Positions 9,004-18,371 of a stretch of 64,000 nt of DNA are shown here, in pieces. The notes under the pieces are model-generated. The model was not told the DNA's origin. It was given only the letters and a program-made list of their open reading frames with translations, and did not search any database. Positions within the stretch are counted from its first letter, which is position 1, and every line of letters begins with the position of its first letter. Source of the DNA: Cytobacillus gottheilii (GTDB lineage Bacteria; Bacillota; Bacilli; Bacillales; Cytobacillaceae). The stretch lies in contig NZ_KV440945.1 of the NCBI RefSeq assembly GCF_001636345.1, forward strand, positions 305,340 to 369,339. The letters run 5' to 3'. Made by a program: the position numbers and the translations under genes.

Positions 9004-10533
9004 TTAATTTCGAATCATATAATCAAAGGCACCTAATGCAGCAGTTGCACCTGATCCCATTGAAATAATGATTTGGTTATAAGCGCTGTCTGTGCAATCT
9101 CCCGCAGCAAATACGCCAGGGATTGTTGTTGTTCCGCGCTTGTCAACGATGATTTCACCGATGCGGTTGCGCTCAACAGTGCCTTCAAGCCATTCAGTGT
9201 TAGGCACAAGACCGATTTGGACAAATACACCTTGAAGTTCAACATGGTGTTCTTCGTTTGTTTCACGGTCTGTGTACGTAATGCCAGTCACATTATCGGT
9301 ACCAGTAATCTCTTTCGTTGCAGCGTTAGTGACAACTGTCACGTTTGGCAGGCTATTCAAGCGCTCTTGAAGTACGCTGTCTGCTTTTAATTCAGAAGCG
9401 AACTCAAGAACTGTGACATGTTTCACAATCCCAGCCAGATCAATAGCTGCTTCAATACCAGAGTTACCGCCGCCGATTACGGCTACGTCTTTACCGGCAA
9501 ATAATGGTCCATCACAGTGCGGGCAGTAAGCTACACCTTTGTTTTTAAGCTCTTGTTCACCAGGAACATTAATATTGCGCCAGCGGGCACCAGTTGAAAT
9601 GATCACGGTCTTACTCTTAAGAACAGCTCCGTTTTCAAGTTCAAGTTCAAACAGGTCTTTCTTTTCAAGACGCTTTGCACGCTGTAAGTCCATGATATCA
9701 ATATCATACTCTTTTACATGCTCTTCAAGCGCTTGTGCAAGCTTTGGACCTTCTGTTGCTTTTACGCTGATGAAGTTTTCGATGCTTAAAGTGTCAAGAA
9801 TTTGTCCGCCAAAGCGTTCCGCAACAATACCGGTACGGATTCCTTTACGAGCAGAATAAATAGCAGCACTTGAACCAGCTGGTCCGCCGCCAACAACTAA
9901 AACATCATATGGATCTTTATCTGCAAAATCTTCAGCACTTAAGCCTTCGCCTAATTTCGCTAAAATTTCCTGCAGTGAAATACGTCCGCCATTCCAGAAC
10001 TCTCCATTTAAGAAGACAGCTGGTACTGCCATAACGTTTTTGCTTTCAACTTCTTCTTTAAAAGCTGCTCCATCAATCATCGTGTGCGTAATATTTGGAT
10101 TAAGTACGCTCATAATGTTTAGCGCTTGTACAACATCAGGACAATTGTGGCATGTTAAGCTAACATAAGTTTCAAAGTTATACTTGCCATCAATTTTTTT
10201 GATTTGGTCAATGACGCTTTGCTCTACCTTTGGAGCACGGCCGCTGACCTGAAGCAATGCTAATACTAAAGAAGTAAACTCATGTCCTAAAGGAATCCCG
10301 GCAAACGTTACGCCAGTGTCCTCGCCAGCACGGTTTATGCTAAAGCTAGGTGTTCTATATAATTCTGCTCTTTCGACAGTGATTTTAGATGACATGGAAG
10401 CTAGCTCATCAACAAGAGCTAGCATTTCCTTTGAAACGTCATCTGTACCTGCACTGACTTTAAGCAGAATGTCATTTTCTAAAAGCTGAAGATATTGATT
10501 TAATTGTGACTTAATTTCTGCATCCAGTGCCAT
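9004..10533 (-). CDS. ahpF: Alkyl hydroperoxide reductase subunit F
   Basis: An NADH-dependent flavoprotein of 509 aa that reduces AhpC. The N-terminal double thioredoxin-fold domain carries the CHNC pair at residues 128 and 131. The FAD-binding [10 protein letters not shown] follows near 210, then the redox-active CPHC near 338-341, a second nucleotide-binding IGGGNSG and the C-terminal [13 protein letters not shown] motif. Every redox centre is intact. It lies 14 bp downstream of ahpC in one operon, so electrons flow from NADH through FAD and both disulfides to AhpC. The peroxide-sensing promoter upstream of ahpC controls both. Confidence 0.97.
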   Translation of the reverse strand: MALDAEIKSQLNQYLQLLENDILLKVSAGTDDVSKEMLALVDELASMSSKITVERAELYRTPSFSINRAGEDTGVTFAGIPLGHEFTSLVLALLQVSGRAPKVEQSVIDQIKKIDGKYNFETYVSLTCHNCPDVVQALNIMSVLNPNITHTMIDGAAFKEEVESKNVMAVPAVFLNGEFWNGGRISLQEILAKLGEGLSAEDFADKDPYDVLVVGGGPAGSSAAIYSARKGIRTGIVAERFGGQILDTLSIENFISVKATEGPKLAQALEEHVKEYDIDIMDLQRAKRLEKKDLFELELENGAVLKSKTVIISTGARWRNINVPGEQELKNKGVAYCPHCDGPLFAGKDVAVIGGGNSGIEAAIDLAGIVKHVTVLEFASELKADSVLQERLNSLPNVTVVTNAATKEITGTDNVTGITYTDRETNEEHHVELQGVFVQIGLVPNTEWLEGTVERNRIGEIIVDKRGTTTIPGVFAAGDCTDSAYNQIIISMGSGATAALGAFDYMIRN

Positions 10534-10547
10534 GTTACGAAGCCTCC

Positions 10548-11111
10548 TTAGATTTTACCAACAAGGTCAAGGCTTGGCTTAAGTGTATCGCTGCCTTCTT
10601 GCCATTTAGCCGGGCAAACTTCGCCTGGGTTGTTGCGAACATATTGTGCCGCTTTAATTTTGTTCACGATTGTACTAGCGTCACGGCCAATGCCATCAGC
10701 ATTAATTTCAACAGCTTGGATTACGCCGTCAGGATCAATGATGAAAGTACCGCGGTCAGCTTGTCCTAATTCTTCAACTAAAACATCAAATTGACGAGAA
10801 AGAACGTGAGCTGGGTCACCGATCATTGTGTAAGTGATTTTGCCAATTGCTTCAGAAGTATCGTGCCAAGCTTTGTGTGTGAAGTGAGAATCTCTAGATG
10901 CAGAGAATACTTCTACTCCAAGTTCTTGAAGTGCTGGGTATTGGTTTTGAAGATCTTCAAGCTCAGTTGGGCACACGAAAGTGAAATCTGCAGGGTAGAA
11001 GCAAAGAACGCTCCAGTTTCCTTTAAAGTTTTCTTCTGTTACTTCGATGAAATCACCGTTTTTGTAGGCTTGTAATGTGAATGGTTCAACTTGTTTACCG
11101 ATTAATGGCAT
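10548..11111 (-). CDS. ahpC: Alkyl hydroperoxide reductase subunit C (peroxiredoxin)
   Basis: A typical 2-Cys peroxiredoxin of 187 aa. The peroxidatic Cys47 is in FTFVCPTE and the resolving Cys166 in GEVCPAKW. It reduces hydrogen peroxide and organic hydroperoxides in the cytoplasm and is recycled by AhpF, encoded directly downstream. AGGAGG lies just upstream of the start, and a PerR-type box overlaps the promoter. Confidence 0.98.
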   Translation of the reverse strand: MPLIGKQVEPFTLQAYKNGDFIEVTEENFKGNWSVLCFYPADFTFVCPTELEDLQNQYPALQELGVEVFSASRDSHFTHKAWHDTSEAIGKITYTMIGDPAHVLSRQFDVLVEELGQADRGTFIIDPDGVIQAVEINADGIGRDASTIVNKIKAAQYVRNNPGEVCPAKWQEGSDTLKPSLDLVGKI

Positions 11112-11181
11112 AATAAAATTCCTCCTAAGATTTAGTATATAGATTATTATAGAAAACTTAATTCCTATAATAGATACTAAT

Positions 11182-11220
11182 TTGTAATTATTATTATATA
11201 GGACTGATTCTCTTTGTCAA
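11182..11220 (-). promoter_or_regulatory. ahpCF promoter with PerR-type operator
   Basis: On the minus strand TTGACA (11220-11215), a 16-bp spacer and TATAAT (11198-11193) form a near-consensus SigA promoter. On the plus strand TTGTAATTATTATTA (11182-11196) matches the PerR box TTATAATTATTATAA at 13 of 15 positions and covers the -10 region, the arrangement expected for peroxide-derepressed ahpC. Confidence 0.8.
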
Positions 11221-11824
11221 CAGATTTAAGGTGGTTTTCATTTATATTAATAAAGTTGTAACAAAGATGCGGAAACTAAAAGCTGGGTAATAGATGAATT
11301 TTTTCATGCATGTACAGTGAGGATGTCTGGGAAACATACCACGCCGATTAGTATAATCTAATCATTTTTGTTCTATACATTAGAATTCACAAGGTTACAG
11401 GAAAGGTTTTAATGAAAAGAGTAATGAGTTGAAGAAAAATTAAGCAGCAATGGACAAGACTGTGCACCAGGATGCTTATGATCTGTGTAAAAAAACCATT
11501 TTGTCCGATTGTGCCTCCCTTTCTAATCTATCAATAACAGGTAAAAATGGCAAAAGAAACGATCAAAAATTCTCAATGAAATTAAATACTGCAAATAGAT
11601 GAACATCCAATCCTCGAATATGCTATTTTCAATTGCACTCTTTCTGTTGAAAATACAATTGCTTCTGAAAAATGCTTTGGACGGACGGTACCCTGCTCTT
11701 AGGATTTAAAGTCAGTCAGGTTAAATGAATGTTTCTCGTAAGTGAGAGTCAAGAACATAGTGTAATCGGGATTTCATTAATGCGATGCTGCAGTGATATT
11801 ATTAAGATAAAAGAATCTAGCACC
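11221..11824. other. About 600 bp without a recognised gene
   Basis: No coding frame with coding character is visible on either strand between the ahpC promoter and lytS. There are some T-rich hairpins of low quality. A GGGATTTCAT decamer at 11768-11777 resembles the GGCATTTCAT found upstream of the OFA transporter at 14256 and may be a LytTR half-site. Confidence 0.5.
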
Positions 11825-11840
11825 AAGGAGGCTGTTCGCC

Positions 11841-13508
11841 TTGTACCTTTCAATTGAACTGCAAATGCTCATTCAATTAATTGAACGAGCAGCACTATTA
11901 CTGATTACTCTATTTTTTATGACGCGAGTGCCGAGATTTAAAGAAATACTGCAAAGAGATCGGCATTCTCCAACAGAGCTATCAATTATCACGGTGATCT
12001 TCTGTCTATTTGCCCTATTTGGAACCTACTCAGGAATAGAAGTAGAAGGCTCTATTGTGAATATCCGGACAATTGCCATCACGGCTGGAGGGATTCTTTT
12101 CGGTCCATGGGTGGGGATTATAACAGGGATTGTCTCAGGAGTTCACCGGTATTTAATCGATATTGGGGGAGTAACCTCTATACCCTGTTTGATCACAAGT
12201 ATCTTGGCTGGGGTTGTATCGGGTTATATCTATCTCTATATGAAAAAAGCCAGAAGGTGGATATATGGCATTGCAGCGGGAATGTTTTGTGAGATCTTAA
12301 CGATGATCCTCATACTCATGATGGCTGAACCATATGAACTAGGGGTGGATATCGTTTCAAAGATTGCATTTCCAATGATTTTAGGACAGGGGAGCATTGG
12401 ATTAATTGTGCTGATGATTGCCAGTGTGGAGGGTGAAAAGGAACGTATTGCCGCTCAGCAGTCACAATTAGCTCTTAATATTGCGAATAAAACACTTCCC
12501 TATTTTCGATCCATCAACATGGAATCTCTTCATACCATCTGTACCATTATAAAAAAAGATATTAAAGCAGATGCCGTTGCGATAACAGATACAAAAGACG
12601 TGCTATCCTATGTGGGCTATGGAGAAGAAAAATATCAGATTGGCCAAGAAATTATTAGTGATTTAACAAAAGAGACGATCCGCAGCGGGAAGATTACGAT
12701 CCGAAACAATATTGCAGATCATCATACTCCGCAGATCCATTGCCTGCTGATTATTCCTTTAGAGGAAAGGGGTATTATTACAGGAACGCTGAAAATCTAT
12801 TACCGCAAAGCTTATACGATTACATATACGCTCCAGACAATGGCCATCGGACTTGCGCAGATCATCTCTACCCTGATGGAGGTATCAAGAGTAGAACAGA
12901 TTAAAGAAGAGGCGAATAAAGCAGAATTAAGAGCGCTGCAGACAAAAATCAATCCTCATTTTTTATTTAACGCACTCAATGCAATAGCTTCTACTACAAG
13001 ACGTGACCCTGATAAAGCGAGAGAACTGATCATCAGCTTATCGGGCTATATGCGATATAATTTAGAAGTAGATGAAGAACTTATTGATATTGGGACAGCT
13101 CTGCAACAAGTAGAAAATTATATCAAAATAGAAAAAGCGAGGTTTGGTGAACGTCTTCAAGTTGAATACGATGTAGATGACATTCATTTAAAATTGCCAA
13201 GTTTACTGATCCAGCCATTAGTTGAAAATGCAGTTATTCATGGCATTTTAAAAAGAAAAGGACCTGGGAAAGTGACGATTTCAATTAAAGATACAGGCCG
13301 GAAAATTAGAGTGAGTGTTCGCGATACAGGAGTGGGGATTGGGCAGGATGTCATTGATCATTTATACCAAGGGACGGTTTCCTCCAAGCAAATCGGTTTA
13401 TCCAATGTACATCAGCGTGTGAAATTAATTTATGGAACAGGTCTAGTCATTCAGAGGCTGGAGCCAGGAACGGAAGTTTATTTTGACATAACAAAGGAGA
13501 TATCATGA
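11841..13508 (+). CDS. LytS-family sensor histidine kinase
   Basis: A sensor of 555 aa. Six or so N-terminal membrane helices form the 5TM-5TMR_LYT receptor module (residues 1 to about 195; [22 protein letters not shown] is typical). A GAF-like domain follows (about 215-350), then a histidine-kinase domain with the phospho-accepting His in [10 protein letters not shown] near 372 and the ATP-binding VENAVIHG and DTGVGIG motifs. The start is a TTG at 11841 with AAGGAGG nine bases upstream. The last codons overlap the response-regulator start by ATGA. Relatives such as E. coli YpdA and BtsS and B. subtilis LytS respond to pyruvate; the transporter downstream makes a pyruvate-type signal plausible here, but that is inference. 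Confidence 0.9.
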   Translation: MYLSIELQMLIQLIERAALLLITLFFMTRVPRFKEILQRDRHSPTELSIITVIFCLFALFGTYSGIEVEGSIVNIRTIAITAGGILFGPWVGIITGIVSGVHRYLIDIGGVTSIPCLITSILAGVVSGYIYLYMKKARRWIYGIAAGMFCEILTMILILMMAEPYELGVDIVSKIAFPMILGQGSIGLIVLMIASVEGEKERIAAQQSQLALNIANKTLPYFRSINMESLHTICTIIKKDIKADAVAITDTKDVLSYVGYGEEKYQIGQEIISDLTKETIRSGKITIRNNIADHHTPQIHCLLIIPLEERGIITGTLKIYYRKAYTITYTLQTMAIGLAQIISTLMEVSRVEQIKEEANKAELRALQTKINPHFLFNALNAIASTTRRDPDKARELIISLSGYMRYNLEVDEELIDIGTALQQVENYIKIEKARFGERLQVEYDVDDIHLKLPSLLIQPLVENAVIHGILKRKGPGKVTISIKDTGRKIRVSVRDTGVGIGQDVIDHLYQGTVSSKQIGLSNVHQRVKLIYGTGLVIQRLEPGTEVYFDITKEIS

Positions 13509-14233
13509 GAGCCATCATTGTAGAAGATGAGATTCCGGCGAAGGACGAGCTGGAATATTTAATTGAGACGCATAGCGGGATCGACATTGTTGCTGCATTT
13601 GAAGACGGACTTGATGTATTAAAATTTTTACAAGAAGAAGAAGTGGATGCGATCTTTTTAGACATCAATATCCCTTCATTGGATGGCATGCTGCTTGCAG
13701 GGAGTATAAGCAAGTTTGCAAAAAAGCCATATATCATTTTTACTACAGCTTATAAGGAACATGCAGCACAAGCATTTGAGTTAGAGGCTTTTGATTACAT
13801 ATTAAAGCCATACGAGGAAAAAAGAATTGCAGCGATGTTAGCGAAGCTGGAATCAGCTTTTAAAAAGAATCAGCAGCCGCATGATGAAGTTCCTTCAGAT
13901 TCAAATCGCAGAATCAACCTCCGGAAAAATGAAAATATCATCGTAACAGATGTGAATGATATTTATTACGCAGAAGCAAGTGAGAAGACGACTCTTGTTT
14001 ATACTAAAACAGACGAATACAGCATGCCGATGTCTATAAGCGAATTTCATGATAAACTTCCGCAGGATATTTTCTTTAAATGTCACCGTTCGTATAGCGT
14101 AAACCTGTCTAAAATACATGAAATTGTTCCTTGGTTCAACAATACGTATATCGTCCGATTAAAAGATATAAAGGCTGAAATACCGGTCAGCAGAAGCAAA
14201 TCAAAAACCTTTCGACAGATTATGCATTTGTAA
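13505..14233 (+). CDS. LytTR-family response regulator
   Basis: A response regulator of 242 aa. The receiver domain has the acidic pocket VEDE at residues 6-9 and the phospho-acceptor Asp53 in [11 protein letters not shown], with Thr in the FTTAYKEHA strand. A C-terminal LytTR DNA-binding domain (about 140-240) contains [15 protein letters not shown] and [14 protein letters not shown], the usual signature ends. It starts inside the kinase gene by a four-base overlap, so kinase and regulator are translationally coupled. LytTR domains bind paired direct repeats, and a candidate pair lies directly after its own stop codon, before the transporter gene. Confidence 0.92.
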   Translation: MRAIIVEDEIPAKDELEYLIETHSGIDIVAAFEDGLDVLKFLQEEEVDAIFLDINIPSLDGMLLAGSISKFAKKPYIIFTTAYKEHAAQAFELEAFDYILKPYEEKRIAAMLAKLESAFKKNQQPHDEVPSDSNRRINLRKNENIIVTDVNDIYYAEASEKTTLVYTKTDEYSMPMSISEFHDKLPQDIFFKCHRSYSVNLSKIHEIVPWFNNTYIVRLKDIKAEIPVSRSKSKTFRQIMHL

Positions 14234-14234
14234 A

Positions 14235-14265
14235 TACCATTCATTCCAGATCTGAGGCATTTCAT
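14235..14265 (+). promoter_or_regulatory. Candidate LytTR direct-repeat binding site
   Basis: TACCATTCAT (14235-14244) and GGCATTTCAT (14256-14265) share the TTCAT end and are offset by 21 bp, two DNA turns. The second decamer equals, as I recall it, the YpdB half-site upstream of E. coli yhjX. The first matches it poorly (6 of 10), so the pair is a hypothesis. A third TTTCAT follows at 14277-14282. Confidence 0.45.
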
Positions 14266-14339
14266 TCTGATACCGATTTCATAAAGCTTTCCAGCGGTAA
14301 AATTCAAGTATAGAAACCGTTAAGAAAGAGGAGATCGGA

Positions 14340-15578
14340 ATGAAAAACCAAAACGTAAATCGCTTTCTTATTATAATAGGCACAGTCATTGTGCAAATGG
14401 GACTTGGAACTATTTATACATGGAGTTTATTTAACCAGCCGCTAGTCGATAAATTTGGCTGGGATTTAAGTGCAACAGCCATTACGTTCTCGATCACAAG
14501 CTTTGCACTTGCGTTTGCTACCCTTTTCTCAGGAAAGCTGCAGGATAAGTGGGGACTTCGCCGCTTAGTTGCGGCTGCTGGGATTTTATTAGGTGCTGGA
14601 CTGATCTTAAGCTCCCAAGTATCTTCTTTATGGACGCTTTACATTGTTGCAGGCGTTATTGTCGGTTTTGCTGACGGTACGGCATATATTACCTCATTAA
14701 GTAACTTGATTAAGTGGTTCCCGGAGAAAAAAGGATTAATCTCAGGAATTTCAGTAGGTGCATTCGGAACAGGCAGCTTAATTTTCAAATATGTCAACGC
14801 AAGCTTCATTTCTTCATTTGGTGTTTCAACAGCCTTCTTATTATGGGGACTCATCGTGTTAGTCATGGTCGTTGGCGGTTCTTTCTTATTAAAAGAAGCG
14901 AAGGTCTCTGGAGAGAGCACAGCACAAGCAGCATCAATTCAAAAAGATTATACAGTAAAAGAGATGCTTAAGACGAAACAGGCATACATGCTATTTATCA
15001 TCTTCTTTACAGCTTGTATGAGCGGTTTATATTTAGTTGGTATTGTTAAGGACATTGGTGTGAGTCTAGCTGGTTTAGATGTAGCCACAGCTGCAAATGC
15101 AGTAGCATTAGTAGCAATCTTTAATACCACTGGCCGAATTATTTTAGGGGCTTTGTCAGACAAAGTTGGTCGAATGCAAGTTGTCTGTGGAACACTATTA
15201 GCCACAGCTATTGCGGTAGCAGTATTAAGTTTTGTGCCATTGAACTTCCCAATTTTCTTTGCCTGTGTAGCAGCTATCGCCTTCTGCTTCGGAGGAAATA
15301 TTACCGTTTTTCCAGCCATCGTAGCCGATTTCTTTGGACTTAAAAATCAAGGTAAAAACTATGGTGTCATTTATCAGGGCTTTGGAATAGGTGCTTTAGC
15401 AGGATCAATTGTCGCAGCGATTCTTGGAGGCTTCCAGGCAACCTTTACGGTTATTGCCGTTCTATGTATTATTTCTCTCATCATTGCTATGACGATCAAA
15501 CCTCCGCATGAAGCGGATCAGGTGAAAGAAAGTACAGGTAAGATGAAACGGATGCAGCCTGGAACAAGAGTTGGATAA
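14340..15578 (+). CDS. OFA-family MFS transporter, YhjX-like
   Basis: A 12-helix major facilitator of 412 aa. The start (MGLGTIYTWSLFNQPLVDKFGW) and the central GISVGAFGTGSLIF stretch are characteristic of the oxalate/formate antiporter group that includes E. coli YhjX. Substrates of the group are small carboxylates; YhjX is induced by pyruvate through the LytS-type YpdAB system. Here a LytS/LytTR pair lies immediately upstream in the same direction, supporting the same circuit. AGAGGAGA before the ATG is a good ribosome site. The C-terminus ends in a short basic tail. Confidence 0.85.
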   Translation: MKNQNVNRFLIIIGTVIVQMGLGTIYTWSLFNQPLVDKFGWDLSATAITFSITSFALAFATLFSGKLQDKWGLRRLVAAAGILLGAGLILSSQVSSLWTLYIVAGVIVGFADGTAYITSLSNLIKWFPEKKGLISGISVGAFGTGSLIFKYVNASFISSFGVSTAFLLWGLIVLVMVVGGSFLLKEAKVSGESTAQAASIQKDYTVKEMLKTKQAYMLFIIFFTACMSGLYLVGIVKDIGVSLAGLDVATAANAVALVAIFNTTGRIILGALSDKVGRMQVVCGTLLATAIAVAVLSFVPLNFPIFFACVAAIAFCFGGNITVFPAIVADFFGLKNQGKNYGVIYQGFGIGALAGSIVAAILGGFQATFTVIAVLCIISLIIAMTIKPPHEADQVKESTGKMKRMQPGTRVG

Positions 15579-15715
15579 GAAAATGAAAGGCATTATTGAA
15601 GGTATAGGTATACAGCAGAACATCCTATTGTTCATTTCAAAGGAACCCGGCAATTTCTAAAAGATTAAGGTATAAAGCAAAGAGATTGAGACATTAGGTT
15701 CAGCTCAAGAAACAT

Positions 15716-15764
15716 CCGAACGATTAGCAGAGGTTAACAGCCTGACTAATTGTTCGGTTTTTTT
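15716..15764 (+). terminator. Rho-independent terminator
   Basis: CCGAACGATTAG pairs with CTAATTGTTCGG and is followed by T7, downstream of the OFA transporter gene. Confidence 0.85.
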
Positions 15765-15986
15765 GTGGCTTTTAAAGAATAAATATAAAATGATGTTATT
15801 AGACTCCTGAGTAAACAAATTTATTCACATCATCAAGCAATAAAGTTACAAAAACAGCATATTGAGATTAATTTTAGGATGATTGTTTTGTTGTTCAGCA
15901 TGATTTTGAAACAATTTATCTAACTTATACGTATGCTAAAAGAAATTTAAAAATTAGGTGAGTACACATAGAACTGAGGTGATAGC

Positions 15987-17429
15987 ATGCCAAGTATGGA
16001 AGAAGTTCAGCGGCAGCTTCAAGAACTGCATGTAAGTGATCATCGAAGGAAATTAATGAGAAAAGAGATTGAAGAGCTGCCCAATATTTTAAAGGATAAT
16101 GAAAAGATTTTACGCTTAATGGGCGGGACTTATCAAACATTTACTGGGATGTTCATCGCAACCAATAGCCGCTTTCTTTTTATTGATAAAGGCTATAAAG
16201 GGAAATTAACACTGAATGAATTTAAGTATGATGAGCTTTTAGATATGAAATACAATCTAGGCTGGGTTTATGGAAAAATAGACATGCTGTATTTAGGAAA
16301 ATGGATTAAATTAGAGATGTTAGAGAAAGAAGAAACAGAGTCTTTTTTTCATTTTATAAACGACCAGAGGGGTAGTTTTAGCTCATCAATTGATGACAGC
16401 ACTGTGGCAGAAATAAAAATCGAAAAAGAGATGAATCCTCAATCTCATCGCAAATCCGGCCTTTTTTATGAAGTATCTGATCTTCAGATTGAAGAACGTC
16501 CAGAGGTAAAGGAGAAGGTGAGCAGATGGCTCGGTTTTAAACCTTTAGATCCCTCTCAGGAGCAATATATAAAGAAGCTGAAAAAACGTTATTTTTGGAG
16601 AGTTTTTTTAGCAGCTCTTATCTTAGCAGTTATAGTTATAAGCCTCATTGTACAAAGTTCCTTAATAGAAGTATGGAAGTTTGCAGTCTTCTTAAGTGTT
16701 CTTTGGATTGGCGGGGCATGGGTTCTGCAAAAAGAGCTGAATGAAGATATAAATAAAAAGAAAAGTACTTCTTCACTCGTAATCTATAAATATTGCATCA
16801 GATATTGGAATAGTTTCTTTGAATACCTTATTCCTAACAGTGGCTATAGAATAAAACCGAATGTCACTGGAATGTTTCTAAAGTATGGTTTTGAGAACCG
16901 CAGGAACATGAAAATAACCAGGTTCTTTCATTTTCCGAAGCTGCAAAAAGACCGAATATATTATATCTCTTATAAAACGAAGAAGCATACTGAAAATACT
17001 AGAAAGGTGGGGTTATACTTCGAGCTAACTCTGCCAAAAGACGCTGGGAAAAGTTTACATCCTTTTGTGCTAGTCCCTAAAGGGAATAAACTTAAAAGTG
17101 AAAAGTATACATTACAGCAATCACTGGTAGCTCATAATCTTTATACAGAGAAGGCAATTCCTCAAGAACAACTCGATGAAATCATTTCCTTTCTTCAGCC
17201 GCTTATCAATCGAGACATTGGAGTTGCTGTGAAGTTCCATCATCATTTAGAAATCTATCTTCCTTATTTTCTGGAGACCAAGGAACAGCTAAAGTCAGAA
17301 GAACAAATACAGCAGATTATAGATGGTATTCACTTATGGTATGCATTTTATGAAAGAAGTATTATCTGGCGTTATGGACAGTTTCCTGCTGAATGGAAAG
17401 AAGGAGAAGAGCAGGCGCTGGAGAATTAA
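15987..17429 (+). CDS. Membrane-anchored protein with a bacterial PH-like domain
   Basis: A protein of 480 aa. Residues about 45-130 (GTYQTFTGMFIATNSRFLFIDKGY, then YDELLDMKYNLG) read as a bacterial PH-like/YokE-type beta domain. Two closely spaced membrane helices follow at about 208-228 and 231-248, then a long soluble C-terminal region of 230 residues with no recognised motif. GAGGTGATAGC before the ATG is a fair ribosome site. The gene is flanked by terminators or spacers, so it stands alone. Function unknown. Confidence 0.6.
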   Translation: MPSMEEVQRQLQELHVSDHRRKLMRKEIEELPNILKDNEKILRLMGGTYQTFTGMFIATNSRFLFIDKGYKGKLTLNEFKYDELLDMKYNLGWVYGKIDMLYLGKWIKLEMLEKEETESFFHFINDQRGSFSSSIDDSTVAEIKIEKEMNPQSHRKSGLFYEVSDLQIEERPEVKEKVSRWLGFKPLDPSQEQYIKKLKKRYFWRVFLAALILAVIVISLIVQSSLIEVWKFAVFLSVLWIGGAWVLQKELNEDINKKKSTSSLVIYKYCIRYWNSFFEYLIPNSGYRIKPNVTGMFLKYGFENRRNMKITRFFHFPKLQKDRIYYISYKTKKHTENTRKVGLYFELTLPKDAGKSLHPFVLVPKGNKLKSEKYTLQQSLVAHNLYTEKAIPQEQLDEIISFLQPLINRDIGVAVKFHHHLEIYLPYFLETKEQLKSEEQIQQIIDGIHLWYAFYERSIIWRYGQFPAEWKEGEEQALEN

Positions 17430-17548
17430 AAAATGATAACGTCCTTTTGGAGGAACTCTTCTTTCCTCTTAAATCCTTTTAATTCTGTTTAGGCAGGCGT
17501 ACCGTAAAAGGAGTGTAAAAATGGTACAATGATGCCGATAAAGTTAAT

Positions 17549-18133
17549 GTGCCATCGAGTGTGCTAATGATTCATAAATCAGAAATAGGATGTGAGAGGT
17601 TGTTTAATCGAGTTATACCTGCGATCCGCAATATGAAGGATTTTGAATATGCGTTAAATAAAGACCATGAATATATCATTTTTTTAGAAACCCGCCTTTC
17701 TCAGGCAGAAAGTGTTGTTAAGTATGCTAAGAAGAATGGCAAAAAGGTGTTTATGCATGCGGATCTGATTCAAGGCCTTAAAATGGATGAATACGGGATT
17801 GAATATTTAATCAATAACGTGAAGGTGGATGGCATTATCTCTACCAGAGTAAATGTGATTACTTTGGCAAAAAAGCACAATATTATCGCCATTCAAAGGC
17901 TCTTTGCATTAGACAGTCATGTGCTTGAGAACAATGTGAAAGTATGCAGAAAAATCCAGCCCGATTATATAGAAGTGCTGCCGGGCATTATTCCAGGCAT
18001 CATGGAAGAAATTCATGAAAAAACAGGTATTCCGCTGATTGCTGGCGGTTTGATCCGCACGAAAGAGGATGTCGAGAAGTCTATAGAAAACGGCGCTATT
18101 GCTGTTACGACTTCAAATAGAGAACTTTGGTAA
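17549..18133 (+). CDS. glpP: Glycerol uptake operon antiterminator GlpP
   Basis: An RNA-binding antiterminator of up to 194 aa which, with glycerol-3-phosphate, lets polymerase pass leader terminators of glp genes. The family signatures are clear: VIPAIRNMKDFEYAL, IIFLETRLSQ, VFMHADLIQGL, IQPDYIEVLPGI, IPLIAGGLIRTKEDVE and the AVTTSNRELW end. The start is uncertain. A GTG at 17549 gives the longest form, but B. subtilis GlpP begins about where a TTG at 17600 lies (with AGGA nine bases upstream). A TACAAT at 17524-17529 may be the -10 box. Two leader terminators that it may control lie at 18189-18305 and 22048-22151. Confidence 0.88.
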   Translation: MPSSVLMIHKSEIGCERLFNRVIPAIRNMKDFEYALNKDHEYIIFLETRLSQAESVVKYAKKNGKKVFMHADLIQGLKMDEYGIEYLINNVKVDGIISTRVNVITLAKKHNIIAIQRLFALDSHVLENNVKVCRKIQPDYIEVLPGIIPGIMEEIHEKTGIPLIAGGLIRTKEDVEKSIENGAIAVTTSNRELW

Positions 18134-18188
18134 GATACGTAGAAGACTTTTTTGAAAAAAGTTGTAAACCCTGCCCCGAAATATTTTG

Positions 18189-18305
18189 TTGACACCGTTT
18201 TCATATAGTTATACACTGTATTTAAGTTAATAACTAGTGACCGTGATCAGGAGACACATTAAATGCTTTGGATATTTATTCAAGGGTATTTAGTGTGTCT
18301 TTTTT
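18189..18305 (+). promoter_or_regulatory. Promoter and terminator leader of the hydrolase gene, GlpP-type
   Basis: TTGACA (18189-18194), a 17-bp spacer and TACACT (18212-18217) form a promoter. The leader then carries AAGTTAATAACTA (18224-18236) and GATCAGGAGACACA, followed by a terminator whose arms AGACACATTAAAT (18252-18264) and ATTTAGTGTGTCT (18288-18300) precede a T run. The glpD leader has the same order: AAGTTAATACTA, GGAGATC, GAGAGACCACA, then terminator. Shared GlpP control is inferred from this likeness. Confidence 0.65.
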
Positions 18306-18371
18306 ATGCTCTGAAAATGGTCATCGTTATTGGGGATGGAGTTTTAAAGAGAGATCAAAAGGGGGATTAAT

